Source: Emiliania huxleyi CCMP1516 (taxonomy: Eukaryota > Haptophyta > Isochrysidales > Noelaerhabdaceae). From it: 64,000 bases of DNA. A model generated the notes under the pieces. The model was not told where the DNA came from. It saw nothing but the letters and a program-made list of their open reading frames with translations, and ran no database searches. The stretch spans positions 337,514 to 401,513 of the forward strand of contig NW_005201298.1 of NCBI RefSeq assembly GCF_000372725.1, given 5' to 3'. Position 1 is the first letter of the stretch, and every line of letters starts with the position of its first letter. Of this stretch, positions 11,157 to 22,600 are shown in pieces. A program made the position numbers and the translations under genes.

Positions 11157-12624
11157 ATGTCTGCCCCGCGGCGCCGCTCGCGCCGCCTCGCCTCCGCCGC
11201 CACCGCCGCTCCCTCGACAGACACGCCGCCGCCCGCCCGCCTGCTCGACCTTCCCAGGGAGCTCCTCGAGCGCGCCCTCTCCCGCTGCGACCCCGCCGAC
11301 ATCGCTCGCGTCGCGGCCGTCTCGCTACCTCTTCCACGCCTCGCTTGCGGAGCAGGGCATCCGCTTGTGGGCGCAAGAGCGCGGCTTCGAGCTGCCGGCG
11401 CAGCCAGAGGGCGAGGGCTGCGCCGTGCGGTGGCTGTACTGTTCGGCGCTGCTGCGCGAGTCCAACGCGCCGGCGAGGGTGTCAGCAGGTGAACGGCACA
11501 GCGTCTTCATCGACGGCGAGGGGCGGCTCTCGTCGTGCGGGTCAGCGGCAAGGGAGGGCGAGGAGGAGGAGGATGACGACGACGAGGAATTTCCAGGCCT
11601 TCTCGGCCACGGCGAGGGCGTGACGCAGCTCAACACGCCGACCCGCCTCCCGTCAATGCTGGGTGACGAGCGCGCCGTGAGCGTGGCGACTCGAGCATAC
11701 CACAGCCTCGCCCTCACCGCCGACGGATCTGTGTGGAGCTGGGGCGGTGGACTCTTTGGCCAGTTGGGCCACGGCGACGAGCAGGACCAGCTGCTGCCCA
11801 AGAAGATCGAGACCTTTGCTGGCCGGCGCGTCGTCGCTGTGTCGGCTGGGTGGATGCACAGCCTCGCCATCACCGCCGACGGCGCCGTCTGGAGCTGGGG
11901 CTGGGGAGGCTATGGCAAGCTGGGCCAGCGCGACCGGCACGCCCAGCTGCTGCCGATGAAGGTCGAGGCCTTTACTGGCCGGCGCGTCGTCACTGTGTCG
12001 GCTGGAGCCCGCCATAGCCTCGCCACCACGGCCGATGGCGCCGCTTGGAGCTGGGGCGCAGGGGGCAATGGCAGGCTGGGCCACGGCGACCGGCAGCGCC
12101 AGCTGCTGCCCAAAAAGGTCGAGGCCTTTGCTGGGCGGCGCGTCGTCGCTGTTGCGGCTGGAGGCATCCACAGCCTCGCCATCACCGCCGACGGCGCCGT
12201 CTGGAGCTGGGGCGAGGGAGGTGTTGGCCAGTTGGGCCACGGCGACATGCAGGGCCAGCCACTGCCCAAGAAGGTCGAGACCTTTGCTGGCCGGCGCGTC
12301 GTCGCTGTGTCGGCGGGAGGTCGCCACAGCATCGCCATCACCGCCGACGGCGCCGTCTGGAGCTGGGGCTGGGGAGCCTCTGGCCAGCTGGGCCACGGCG
12401 ACCAGCAGAACCAGCTGCTGCCCAAGCAGGTCGAGGCCTTCGCTGGGCAGCGCGTCGTCGCTGTGTCGGCTGCGGAATACAATAGCTTCGCCATCGCCGC
12501 CGACGGCGGTGTTCATGCTTGGGGTCTGGGCGAACGCGGCTGCCTTGGCCACGGAGAGGACCTGTCGCACCAGCTGCTGCCCAAGAAGATCGAGCGATTC
12601 GAGGAGAGGGGGCTGGGGCAGTGA
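11157..12624 (+). pseudogene. F-box/RCC1-repeat protein, copy 1, single-base frameshift
   Basis: The start at 11157 encodes MSAPRRRSRR and an F-box-like segment (LLDLPRELLERAL). The frame breaks at 11327, where an extra A is present relative to the intact copy at 50940-52457 (CTCGCTACCT here, CTCGCTCCTC there). After the shift the protein continues as FHASLAEQGIRLWAQERGFE and seven RCC1-type blades of about 50 residues, each with HSLAITADGAVWSWG and GQLGHGD motifs, to a stop at 12624. Without the extra base it would be full length. The C-terminus (KKIERFEERGLGQ) is shorter than in copy 2. RCC1 blades form a seven-bladed propeller, and with an F-box such proteins usually act as ubiquitin-ligase adaptors. 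This could be a real pseudogene or a sequence error. Confidence 0.75.
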
Positions 12625-12721
12625 GAGGGTTTGCTCGCGTGCGAGCTCCGTCGATATTCTTATAGTGTGTTGAGCACGGGAAAAAGGCCATTTCTGATGC
12701 GCGCACCGCGGGCCGCACACT

Positions 12722-13176
12722 CAGTGTGCAAACTTTACCGGTATGGGAGTTTTTGGCTAATCAAACCCAAGGCCTGCACTAATCAAAAAGTGGTACGGGA
12801 TACCAGTTGCCGCACGGAAATCAAAGCGAGTCGGAGTGCCTTCTTGGTGGCAAAATCGGCAAAATCGGCAAAATACCGGGTATTTTGCGGGTATACCTGG
12901 AAAACCCCGGGTATACCCGGGTAATACCCGCACTTTTGCATGGTTTCGCCCCCGGGACCACACCGACAGCCGCTACAACTAATGAAAACCCCGCATACCA
13001 CTTTCGCATACCACTATACCATACCTGCGACGGTGTATCATTCACTTTATGCCACCGTTGCATATCCGGATATGCAACGGTGGCATAAAGTGAATGATAC
13101 ACCGTCGCAATACCACTCCAAAGTTAATCAAAATATCGCCAAATACCGGTCTCATACCGGTAAAGTTTGCACACTG
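12722..13176. mobile_element. hAT-like MITE, 455 bp, with target-site duplication
   Basis: The terminal inverted repeats are 24 nt and perfect (CAGTGTGCAAACTTTACCGG plus TATG at 12722-12745; inverse at 13153-13176). They start CAGTG as many hAT ends do. The 8-nt direct repeat CGCACACT flanks the element exactly (12714-12721 and 13177-13184). The inside carries GGGTATACC-type short repeats and, at 13027-13108, a perfect palindrome. There is no coding capacity. Confidence 0.9.
13027..13108. repeat. 82-bp perfect palindrome inside the MITE
   Basis: Two 41-nt arms, GCGACGGTGTATCATTCACT onward, meet at a central ATATCC/GGATAT with no spacer and no mismatch. It could extrude as a cruciform and would be unstable in many cloning hosts. 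Confidence 0.95.
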
Positions 13177-13184
13177 CGCACACT

Positions 13185-14104
13185 ACTCGGGGGCGCCCTG
13201 AAAAAAAAACTCTGACATTTTACGAACTCCTTGGCTGGCACAGAGGAGGCTGGGCTGCTGAACTTAGGATGCCTGCGGAAGGCTGGCGAGAGCCGGCGAC
13301 CCACACCCGCAACTCATATTTATCACAACAAGCCATTATGCCCCAACAGGCCCCACCACCCCACCCCTAGGCAATGTAGCGCACATGTCTAGTCCGGAGA
13401 GGACGGGGGGGGGGGGGGGGAGGGGATAGCACTGTGCCGAGTATTTTGGATTAAAGCAATTTTTTTACGAACTCCTTGGCGACGTGCGCGTCGCGTCGCC
13501 AAGGCTCTCCAAACCTCCACACACAGCAGTCCACTCATACCGTCCTCCCATCCCTCCCTTGGGTTGTCTGTTTTCTTTCTTTTTTTCCCCATACCGCGTT
13601 GAAACGGACATCCCAAGCCAGAGCTGGGTCGAGGACAGAACACGTTCCCACCTTTGCATCTTAACCAGCCGCGCTTTATAAATCCGATCTCCCATCCCTC
13701 CCTTGCCTGGTGTGTTTTGTTTAAAAGATCGGTGTTGTGTGTGTGGGTTTGGGTTTCAAGCGTTGAGATGTGCTATCTCTCACGCGCGCAAAGGGACCGG
13801 ATGAATGCTCGACTCGCACTCCTCCGTGTCACCCTCCGGCGATCTCCAGCCAAACCACTTGATCCAGTACGTTTGCTCCCCGAGAGGCTGCAGCGTGCCG
13901 CGGCGCAGTACCGCTGCCGGGCTGGCACCGCTGCCGCAAAGGGAGTCGACCGGGCACCGCTGCCGCTAAAAACGCGAAGGGGGCGCTGCCGTCAGGCGGA
14001 CTTTTAAAAGAATTCTTAAGATACAAGCCTCTCTCACAGCACACTGGCACGACAAGGGCGCGGACTGGCGCGGACTGGCACACACACAGGCTCACTTCTA
14101 GGTC
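13185..14104. other. no gene; includes block shared with 52707-52855
   Basis: Positions 13466-13615 (TTTTACGAACTCCTTGGCGA through CGTTGAAACGGACATC) match 52703-52852 nearly base for base and lie downstream of both RCC1 copies, though at different distances. It contains the widely dispersed CCCTTGGGTTGTCTGTTTTC motif, also at 30416 and inverted at 37225. A poly-G tract lies at 13406-13420. Confidence 0.6.
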
Positions 14105-14614
14105 ATGGAGGTGAGGCTCGGCTGCAGGGACCCGACGCGGGCGCACGATCCGGACACCAACCCGTACCAGCGGGGCGACGGCGTCTTCGGCAACTATGCA
14201 GAGTCAGCACGCGCCGTGGTGTACGACGGCACGTGCGTCACCGCGGTGCACCATGACAGGCTGCGCCCGCTGGCGAGCGGCAAGCGCCTAGCCACCGACT
14301 ACGCCGAGGCGACGAAGCGGAAGGCCAAGGCAGCGGCGTGCGACGCCAAAAACTGCGACTTTATGACGTGGGCGGCGAGCACGCGTGGCGGCATCGGGCA
14401 CGAGGCGGCGACGTGGTTCAACACCAACTTCGACATCAAGGCCGCTAAGGCGTCCTCCGACAGCGAACGATGGCGGGTCAGTAGCGAGCGCAAGCGCTTC
14501 CTGCAAGTGCACTCGACCATCGTCGCGAGGCGCAACGCCGCCATCTTCGACTACAACGCGTGGCCGAAGATGGGCGGCGAGATGCCGCGGGCGCCTCGAG
14601 AGCAGTACGAGTAG
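14105..14614 (+). CDS. hypothetical protein, 169 aa, possibly the 3' end of a retroelement ORF
   Basis: The frame starts MEVRLGCRDPTRAHDP and ends with a stop at 14612-14614. Codons favour G/C at third positions, unlike neighbouring noise. The segment CDFMTWAASTRGGIGHEA followed by a basic region and RRNAAIFDYN is reminiscent of C-terminal tails of LINE-type reverse transcriptase ORFs in algae, but no RT core motif lies upstream. I cannot assign a function. No repeat copy was seen in this window. Confidence 0.4.
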   Translation: MEVRLGCRDPTRAHDPDTNPYQRGDGVFGNYAESARAVVYDGTCVTAVHHDRLRPLASGKRLATDYAEATKRKAKAAACDAKNCDFMTWAASTRGGIGHEAATWFNTNFDIKAAKASSDSERWRVSSERKRFLQVHSTIVARRNAAIFDYNAWPKMGGEMPRAPREQYE

Positions 14615-15410
14615 GGACGGGCGAGGGAGGAGGGGCGCTGACCACGGGCGACTACGAGTCGAAGGTTCGAGGACGACTACTCGCCGCCTGGGTCGTTTGG
14701 GGCGCGCGGCTCCGTCGAGGACCGGGCGCGCCCCTTACCCGGCGCGGCGTAGGTCCCACTCTGACGTATAGAGGGGAGGCACGGACAACGGCCCGATCCA
14801 TCAATTCCACTCATCTTCCGGTGCTTGGCCCCGTGCAACAGCGGTCCGGCAGGCTGCCCCCAAGGCCCCCCGGGCCGCTGCGGGTTTGGGAGTTATGCTT
14901 AGGCACAGCTTCGGCGATGGCAGCCCCTCTCTGGGGTGTTGCATAGGCGGGGAGTTTCCCCCGCTGGTCTCCTCCTTCCCATTTTTTTCTTTTCTTTTGA
15001 GAGCAGGACGCCGGGTTTGTCTTGTATGTGCATGTCGGGCCTGGGTGTGTGTGAGGGGCAGAGGAGCGGGAGCGTGCGGGGCAGAGGCCCAACGTCGGGC
15101 GGCTTGTCGGGGTCCGGATCATTCGAGGGGGGAACGAGGAGGGGAGAATGGGCGGTCGGCGTCGGGGTAGCAGGCTGCAGGGCGTACGGGGTAGCCGTCA
15201 CTTTCCTGCCTCACAAGGGCGGGGCTGTCCCGGAAAGTGAGAGACGCCGGGCAGCGTGGCGCATTACTGAACCCTCCCATACGTGCTTGTGCTTCCTCCT
15301 TCGCTGTCCCATCTCCTCATCTCTTTCCCGCCTGGGCGGGGCGGTGGGCGGGCGCGCGGTGCGGCGTGGCGTGTGCGTGTGTGCGACTGCAACGAAGGAC
15401 CGCTCGCAGA
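14615..15410. other. intergenic, no supported gene
   Basis: Overlapping ORFs here are GC-driven and carry no domain. A pyrimidine run at 14979-14999 is the only notable tract. Confidence 0.45.
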
Positions 15411-15460
15411 GGACCATTGGGTTTGTACTATTAACAACAAAGGCGCTCTCAAAAAAAGAA
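15411..15460 (+). promoter_or_regulatory. 5' element shared with the PARP-like gene
   Basis: About 48 nt, from GACCATTGGGTTTGTACTAT to AAGGCGCTCTCAAAAA, is repeated with one mismatch at 38056-38104 on the opposite strand. Each copy points toward a start codon about 70-75 nt downstream (15528 here, 37993 there). The position suggests a common promoter or 5' leader segment, but a fragment of a dispersed repeat is possible. Confidence 0.5.
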
Positions 15461-15527
15461 AAAGCGTACGGAGCGAAGAACAAACAAAAACCGGCCGCGC
15501 AAGTCACACGGGGGGGCGACAAAGTGC

Positions 15528-16055
15528 ATGCACATCCCGCCGGTCGGCAGCTACGCGGCGGTCCGCCTGCAGCGGCACGGCGCCGGGCAGCGGTTGGTCG
15601 CAGCGCTTCCGGTCGCAGCGGGCGCGGCGATCTTCCGCTTCAGCGGCCAGATCGTCGGGCGCAACACCGGCGACCGCTGTCTGCAGGTTGGTCAGCAGAG
15701 CTTCCTCACGCCAGCCAGCCAAGAGGGCGAGCCTCCGTGGGTCTTCCTCCAGCACTCGTTCCGTCCGAGTGTGCGCATCACGCACCCTCCGCTCGCGCCT
15801 CGCGATCCCGATCCTCCGGTGCTGACCGCAACGGCGATCGAGGCGCTCCCGGCCGGCGCGCCGCTCACCTTTGACTACACGCTGCACGAGTATGTGATGC
15901 ACGGCGACGGCTTTGTCTGCGAGGAGACGGGCCGGCAGGTGCGGGGCTTCCGCTTCCTCGAGCGGGCGGAGCAGGAGGCGGCGCTCCCCCGCGCCATGCG
16001 GCACATCCGAAGCCAGCACAGCCAGTTTTTGTTTGGACAGGAGAGTCGGTGCTGA
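15528..16055 (+). CDS. small SET-domain protein
   Basis: 175 residues. Order of motifs: an N-terminal strand (GQRLVAALPVAAGAAIFRFS, then GQIVGRNTGD), the substitute for the NHS motif (WVFLQHSFRPSVRI), then the C-terminal SET signature TATAIEALPAGAPLTFDYTL, and a short tail with two cysteines. SET enzymes transfer a methyl group from SAM to lysine. The usual RFxNHxCxPN is only partly kept (LQHSFRPS), so activity is uncertain. The ORF is intact, single-exon and starts with ATG preceded by AAAGTGC. A 48-nt element lies 70 nt upstream. Confidence 0.6.
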   Translation: MHIPPVGSYAAVRLQRHGAGQRLVAALPVAAGAAIFRFSGQIVGRNTGDRCLQVGQQSFLTPASQEGEPPWVFLQHSFRPSVRITHPPLAPRDPDPPVLTATAIEALPAGAPLTFDYTLHEYVMHGDGFVCEETGRQVRGFRFLERAEQEAALPRAMRHIRSQHSQFLFGQESRC

Positions 16056-17958
16056 CACCCGCCCGACGCGTGTGCCTTTTCGTTGTGCCAAAAAGCCTTG
16101 TGCGTTTGTCGGGTGTCGCGCTTGAACACCATGACCTTTGTGCACACCGTGTAAAAGAGGGCGTGCGGCGCGGAGATAGCGCGTAAGCGGGGACGCCCTA
16201 CGTGGCTGGGTTCACAGCGGTAGGAAAATTGGGGGACCAACTCACGTGAGCTCTGTGTCTTGTTTGCCAACAACATACCAACTCACGGTCGCGGCCTTCC
16301 GACTCGCGCCTCCGCCTCACTGGCACTGTAGCCCTTGCCGGTGCGCGTGCTCAGTTGAAGTTCCGGAGTAAAAATTCGAATGCGTTCTCTCCCGGTGACC
16401 AAAAAATGTCCACCTCAGAGGCACCTCCGGAGGCAGGCCGCCGCACGCCGGCGACACAGCTCCAGCTGTCGAACTGACCCGCAGGTCCTCTCAGAGCGGG
16501 AACTGTGACGAAAAGTGACTGAAGCGGTTGTCAGGAACCATCATACGGATCACATGGTGGCTCTCTCATGACGGGAGACCGCCCGACCACTCCTGGGTGG
16601 CACTGCCACCGGTGTCGCTCGACGTCCTGTCGACAGCGTGCCGACAGCGACACAGACCATGTGGGACGCGTCGAGTGTCGACCTCTACTGCTTACCCAGC
16701 CTTCGAGTTTATCCTGGCTGTGGTCCCACACCCACTGGTGTCCATCTCAGAGACCGCAGGAGGTCATGAGGGTCGATGGGAGTGCCAACCCCACAATGCC
16801 TAAAAACCTAATGCCTAAACCCCCCCTATACAGTAGGAGCCGCCGCAGATACGGCCCGCGAGCCGCAGCGCGTCCAGCGAGACCGTAACGCGCACACGCC
16901 GTACCCCGCTCCACACTACCTTCAGGTCGTCGATGTGCTTTTGACGAGGTCGAGGTCCACGCGAGAGAGATTTTTAGCAATACCAAACAACTCTAACACT
17001 CACACGTAATTTGGGGCCTGGAGCCCTTTTTTTGTGTTTTCCACGCGAGGAGGACAACACTTTTTGCACTTTGAATGCCGCGTGGGGCTCCTGCCCGTGT
17101 CCGGGTGTGGAGATGCGAGGGTCGCCCCCCCTTGCCCCACCACTTTGTGTGTGTGGAAAAAATTACCTTACCTACCTTACCTTACTTTTTTGTCATTATA
17201 CGGCTTTAGAGAGGTTTCGCGCTCGTGATCGTTGATGAAAACACAGGAACACGAGCGAGCGTGTGCCCTGAAGGGCGGAGAGAGAGAGACCATTCTACGC
17301 GTTACCGTACCCTACCTCACTCCTCAGGTCGTAGTTCTCGTAGCCTAGCTGCACTTTGAATGCCGTGGGGCTCCTGTCGTCAGACGTGGAGACGCGAGGG
17401 TTGCCCCCCCTTGCCCCACCACCTCGTGTGTGTGGAGAAGTTTACCTTACCTTACCTTACCTTACTCTAAGCGTATGCTGAACGTGTACCGCGGAGCTCC
17501 ACGCTCCACACCGCGATGGGAGCGGCCCCCGCGCGCGGTTGGCGAGACACACGCACAACTGCGCCAGGCATTCACGCCAAGCTGAACGATTCAACGAGAG
17601 TAATGGAAATCTCTGCGCAAGACCAGTAGATCGTTGGGGTAGAGATAGTAGATTAAGACTGGAGATCCTAGCGGATCTCTCACACGGACACGCCCAAGTC
17701 TCGCCAGTAGATCCGTCCTGTCCGGTTCCCCATTCAAGACTAAAGATCGAAGATTGAGATTGTGGATTGCAGATCGCTCTGAGCAGCAACAGGGCCAAAA
17801 TGTGGAGATAGGAGATGGAGAATGCAGATTGTAGATCCTAGCGCCCAGCCATCCGCCCCAGATGTGAGATCGAAGATTGAAAATGGAGGTCGTAGATTGC
17901 TGCCGGCGGCGACAGTGGCCAAGTAGAAGATTGGAGATTGGAGATGAGAGATGGTCAG
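16056..17958. other. gene-poor, repeat-containing
   Basis: No gene recognised. Positions 16962-17025 (AACAACTCTAACACTCACAC and flanks) recur inverted at 39797-39860 and 39940-39995. A block of about 120 nt (CACTTTGAATGCCGCGTGGG onward, ending in CCTTACC repeats) occurs twice in tandem, at 17069-17195 and 17350-17466. From 17640 on, short GGAGATTG-like motifs begin, leading into the palindrome at 17959. Confidence 0.55.
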
Positions 17959-18925
17959 TGTGAATGAATCCAAATTGCATCTCCTTGAAGGTTTGAGCCC
18001 CCCTCCTCCCCCGGGCCCCCGAATCGAGATTGGAGATTGGAGATTGGAGATTGAGATCGGAGATCTGATCCGGCCTAAGATGACGACGTTGGAGATTGGA
18101 GATTGAAGATGGAGATCGGAGATCTGACTGGATCCCCGGCCTAAGATGACGACGCTGTGGATTAGAGAATATTGGAGATGGGGAGATCGGAGCCCACCCA
18201 CCCCCTAGAGCCTAGTGGTGTTGATATATGTTTTATAGATTTTTGTTTTTTCCTGTGGTCTGTGCGCGGACGGCCCGGGGAGCCTGCGGCGCCATTTTAA
18301 TCTGCGCTCCTCTTTATGGCCTGCGGCGCCTGGCTTGAGCTTGGAAGTGTAAACGAGTCCGCCAGGGCGGTCTGCAAACGGAGCGCGCTGCGCGCGCGGT
18401 CTATGTACGCGGTCTATGTCGACGAGCCTATTTGCCGAGTTGGCAGCGTGAACCATGATACCGCCCCCAGTTTGGAGTAGACCGCGCGCGCCGCGCAGCG
18501 CGCTTCGTGTTTGCAGACCGCCCTGGCGGACTCGTTTACACTTCCAAGCTCAAGCCAGGCGCCGCAGGCCATAAAGAGGAGCGCAGATTAAAATGGCGCC
18601 GCAGGCTCCCCGGGCCGTCCGCGCACAGACCTTTATCTAAAAACAAAACAAGAAAATCGATGAGACACCACTAGGGGCTGGAGGGCTCCGATCTCCATCT
18701 CTCCAGTACTCTCCAATCTCCAGCGTCGCTATATCTTAGGCCGGATCCAGTCAGATCTCCGATCTCCATCTTCAATCTCCAATCTCCAACGTCGTCATCT
18801 TAGGCCGGATTCAGTCAGATCTCCGATCTCCATCTCCAATCTCCAATCTCCACTGTCGATTCGGGGGCCCGGGGGAGGAGGGGGGCTCAAACCTTCAAGG
18901 AGATGCGCTATGGACTCATTCACAA
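17959..18925. mobile_element. long palindromic (foldback) element rich in GGAGATTG motifs
   Basis: Left arm 17959-18402 and right arm 18476-18925 are inverted copies with scattered mismatches and a loop of about 70 nt. The outer portions are arrays of GGAGATTG/GGAGATCGG and CCTAAGATGACGACG motifs. The inner portions are unique GC-rich sequence (GCGCCATTTTAATCTGCGCT). I found no clear target duplication at the ends. No ORF of interest. Confidence 0.8.
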
Positions 18926-19604
18926 TGCAAAAGGATCTCCACCCTCTTTTCGCGCCATTTTGCAATCTCCAGTCGGCCCACACGATCTCTAGGCGCCTTT
19001 GGCGCGAAGTCAGAATCTCCACCTCTGTCGCAAGATCTCAAGCGACTGCACGCACCAAACGCGAGATCTCAGACTCCTCTCGAGCATCTACACCGGAGAA
19101 GATTTGCCTCCACCAGTTCTTCAATCTACTGCAGCTCTTGGCAGGAGATTTGCCACTTAAGAGATCTCTAAAAGGCATCTACGATCTACAGTCCAAGGAT
19201 CTTCCGATGTTGCGCAGAGATTTCCATGTATGTTCAACGATGCCGCACATGCACAATGAACAACCACAAAGAGACGCAAACGGCGGAGACCGCGGAGAGC
19301 GCCGCACACCCCCCGGGCACGACGCGGCGACGCGCTGCGCAAGCTGATACTGGGACCTGTGTGTACCAAAGTGAGTGCCATGACGGAAGTCCGAGCGTGT
19401 CCAAGACGTCGGGGAGAGACTGGGGCAGGACTGACAGGCCCGTGAAGCCGCTCACGCCAAGCAGAGCTTCTCGATCCCGCCGGTGGTCGGCTCGGCATGT
19501 CGCCTCGCCTGCTGCATGGCTCGTAGGAAAGGCGCGGTGCCGCCGCCGTCGATTTCGAGCGAGTCGCGGAGCAGCGAAGGCCCTCTCCCCAAGGGGCCCG
19601 CGGC
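18926..19604. other. no gene; decayed AGATCTC-type repeats
   Basis: Short AGATCT/GATCTC motifs continue to about 19215. The rest is non-repetitive without a recognised ORF. It is the 3' flank of the PP4R3 gene. Confidence 0.5.
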
Positions 19605-22600
19605 CTAGGGCTCCCTGCCGGCGGCGCCACCCCGGGCTCCGAGGAGAGAGGGCGGCGGCACGTGCGCGCGCAGGAGGGCGTCGGCGGGGGCGATTGCTTC
19701 GGCGGCGAGCGACTCGAGCTCGCTCCGCTGGTCGGAGGCGAGGTGGGAGAGCAGGGCGGAGTGGCGCGCCCCCGGCTCGCTGCTCGCCGCGAGGAGCGAG
19801 TCGAGCAGCGAGAGGACCGCCGAGTTTGCGAGCGAGTCGCGCACGCCGCCCCCTCCGCCGCGGTCCGCAGCGACGAGGCAGACGAGCCGCCCGACCAGCG
19901 GAGCGACGCCTAACACGCCGACCTCACGTGACCCTTCCTGGAACCGTCTCCGGCCCGCCCTGGCGGAGGAGCGGGCCGCCGTCGGCGTGGGCCGCCTCCG
20001 CAGCCTCGGCGAGCAGCACGCGCACGAAGCGAGCGACCGAGCAGCGCAGCACGCGGCCCGGCTGCTCGAGCAGACCGCTCAGCGACCGCCACAGCTGCGG
20101 CGAGGTGGCGACGAAGAGGCCTCGCTCGCCGTGCGCGCCGAGGAGGGACGCGAGCAGCTCGAGGAGGACCTAACACCCTCGGGTCATCTCGGGTGATCTC
20201 GAGTGATCTCGGAGCGGGGGGGGAGCAGCTCGAGGAGGACCGGCGCCGCCGCCGCGGCGGGGAGAGGCGAGTGCGGCAGCTGCGCGGCCTCGGGGGCTGG
20301 GCCGGCACGAGCGAGGTGGCCGAGGTGGAGGATCAGGGAGGAGACGCAGCCGCCGGGCGCGTACGCCGCGGCGAGGAAGGGCGCCTGTGTGGCCAGTGCT
20401 GACTCAGTCAGCAACGGCTTTGGTGGCGCGCCTGCGGGGCGAGCCCTCGCACCTCGGCCTCCTCCATCGAGGAGGGGTCGAGGAGGGCGCCGAGCAGCTC
20501 TGCGGGCAGAGACAAGGGCGAGCTCAAGGGCGTGGGCAAAGGGTGGGTGGGTGGGTGGGTGGGTGGGGGGGAGGGGGGGGGGGGGGGCGCACCTGCGGCC
20601 TGGCGCGCCACGCCCTCGTCGGCGGTGTCGCACAGGCGAGCAGCGAGCAGCTGGGAGGTGGAGGCCGCAGCGGCGGGAGGTGGAGGGGCCGCGGTGCCGC
20701 CGGACGCGTCGGGGAGGTGCGACGCGTCGGCCTGCGATGCTGCGGCTGCCTGCTCGGGGGCGGGTGGCAGCCCAGCCTCCGGCGGCCCCGCCTTCAGCTG
20801 CGCGACCTCGTCGCTCCGGAGGAGGGACGGGTCGTGGCTGCAGACCGCCGACAAGACGTCGCAGCAGCGCACATGCGCGCCGGCGGGGGCGGATGCCGCG
20901 CCGAGCGTGGATCGTGCGGCGGCGAGGAGGCCGAGCGAGGTGAGGCGGCGGTAGACGCGGGCCCGCTCGATCGGGTGGAGCCTACGGCGGCAAGGGGGGC
21001 TCGGCCCGTGCGGTCGGAGAGAGGCGAAGGCGCGTCGCAAGTCGAATCGCACCCGGAGGCGAGCGCAGTCAGCTCGCGGACCAAGGACCTGCGGCCGAGG
21101 GGAGGCGAGAGGATGGGGAGAGGAGAGCGGTGCCGGCTCGCGCAGCAGGGGGCCAGAGCAGCGCCTCCTGTACCACGGCTACCTCTCGGCTACCTCTCGG
21201 CTACCTCTCGGCTACCTCTCGGCTACCTCTCGGCTACATCTCGGCTACATCTCGGGACCAGAGCTGGAGCAGCGCCGCGCCGTCGCCGCCGCGCGCGTGG
21301 TGGCGGAGGCTGGAGAGGAGGGCGGAGAGGAAGGGCTCGTCCTAACCTCGGGCAATCTCGGCTAACCTCCGTGTCCGGCCTCGGGGGCAGGGCGGGGAGA
21401 GGACGCGGCTCGTCCTGCTGCAGCTTTGCCACGACTGCATGGGCGTTGCCCTGCGCGGCTGCGCTCACTACGTCGGCGACGCCTGCGCGGGGAGGGGGTC
21501 GCGGCGTCCGCCACTGCGGGCGAGGGGCGAGGGCAGCGGCGGGGCAGGCGCGGCGCCGTGCTCTGCGAGTCTGGGCAGGAGCGGCAGGACCTGCGAGGAG
21601 GGGCGGGGCGGGTGGCGGTGTGGCGTCGCTCGCTCTGTGGCGACGCGAGGCGGCGGGGCACCGAGTCTTGCAGCAGCTGCATCCGGCGCAGGGCCTGCAC
21701 GAGCGCGAGCCCCTCCTCGTCCTCCCACGCCAGCGGGCAGGGCGGCCAGGCGGGCGAGGCGAGGCGGGCGCGGAAGGCGGTGTTCGCGGCGTCTGTCTCC
21801 ACGTGTAGCAGCGCGCGCGTTTCGTGCTCCAGCGCGCCAAAGACAAAGGACGCGCCGTCGTCCTTCATGAGCCGCCGCAGCGCAGGCGCCTGTTTGCAGC
21901 CCGCAGCCGTGAGGCGACGCCGCCGGCAGCTGCGCCACGAGCCGCCGCGGGCGCGCGTCTGCGAGCGCGAGGAGAAGGGAGGCCACGCGGCCGAAGGCGG
22001 CGGGCGGTTCGCCGCTGGACGCCTCCGCGGCGGCGAAGGCGGAGGCGATCGAGGCGATGTAGTCGTCCGCCTCGCCGCCCGCCGACTCGGCCACGATGCC
22101 CAGAGCGGAGAGCAGCGAGCCGCCGGGCGGCTCCTCGGGGGGCGAGTAGTTGTCCGAGTAGAGCAGCGAGCCGAGGAGCCGCTCGAGCTCGCAGAGCCCG
22201 CCCTCGCTTGCGGGGTCGGGCAGCGGCGCGGGAACCGCGGCGCCGCTGGCCGAGCCCGCCGCCGTCGTCACCACCCCAGCCGCCGCCTGCAGCATCACGA
22301 TGTCCTCCCACACGCCAGAGGCCTCTTCGGCGGTGTCGAAGTGCATCGCCCACTCGTCGCCGTCGATCGGGAGCGCGTGCAGCACGGTGTCCACCGGCAG
22401 GGAAAATCGGATGGCGGCGTCGGGGAGCGTCACAGCAGCGAGCGACGACGCGTGACAGTCCGCAGGAGAGGAGAGCGGCGGGGCGACGACAAGCCTCTGT
22501 TGGCGCTCATCAACCTGCTGCCACATGACGCGGCCGGTGCCACGCACGCTCCACCCGGTGCCGCTCGTGTTGACCAGCACCTCGGCCTGCGTGAAGAAGG

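Noticed and set aside
11653..12720. Long ORFs antisense to both RCC1 genes (also 50393-52337)
   Set aside because: They are periodic shadows of the RCC1 blade repeats, with no independent domain.
14105..14614. Confident call as a LINE reverse transcriptase
   Set aside because: Only a vaguely similar C-terminal tail is seen. No RT or endonuclease motif is present upstream.
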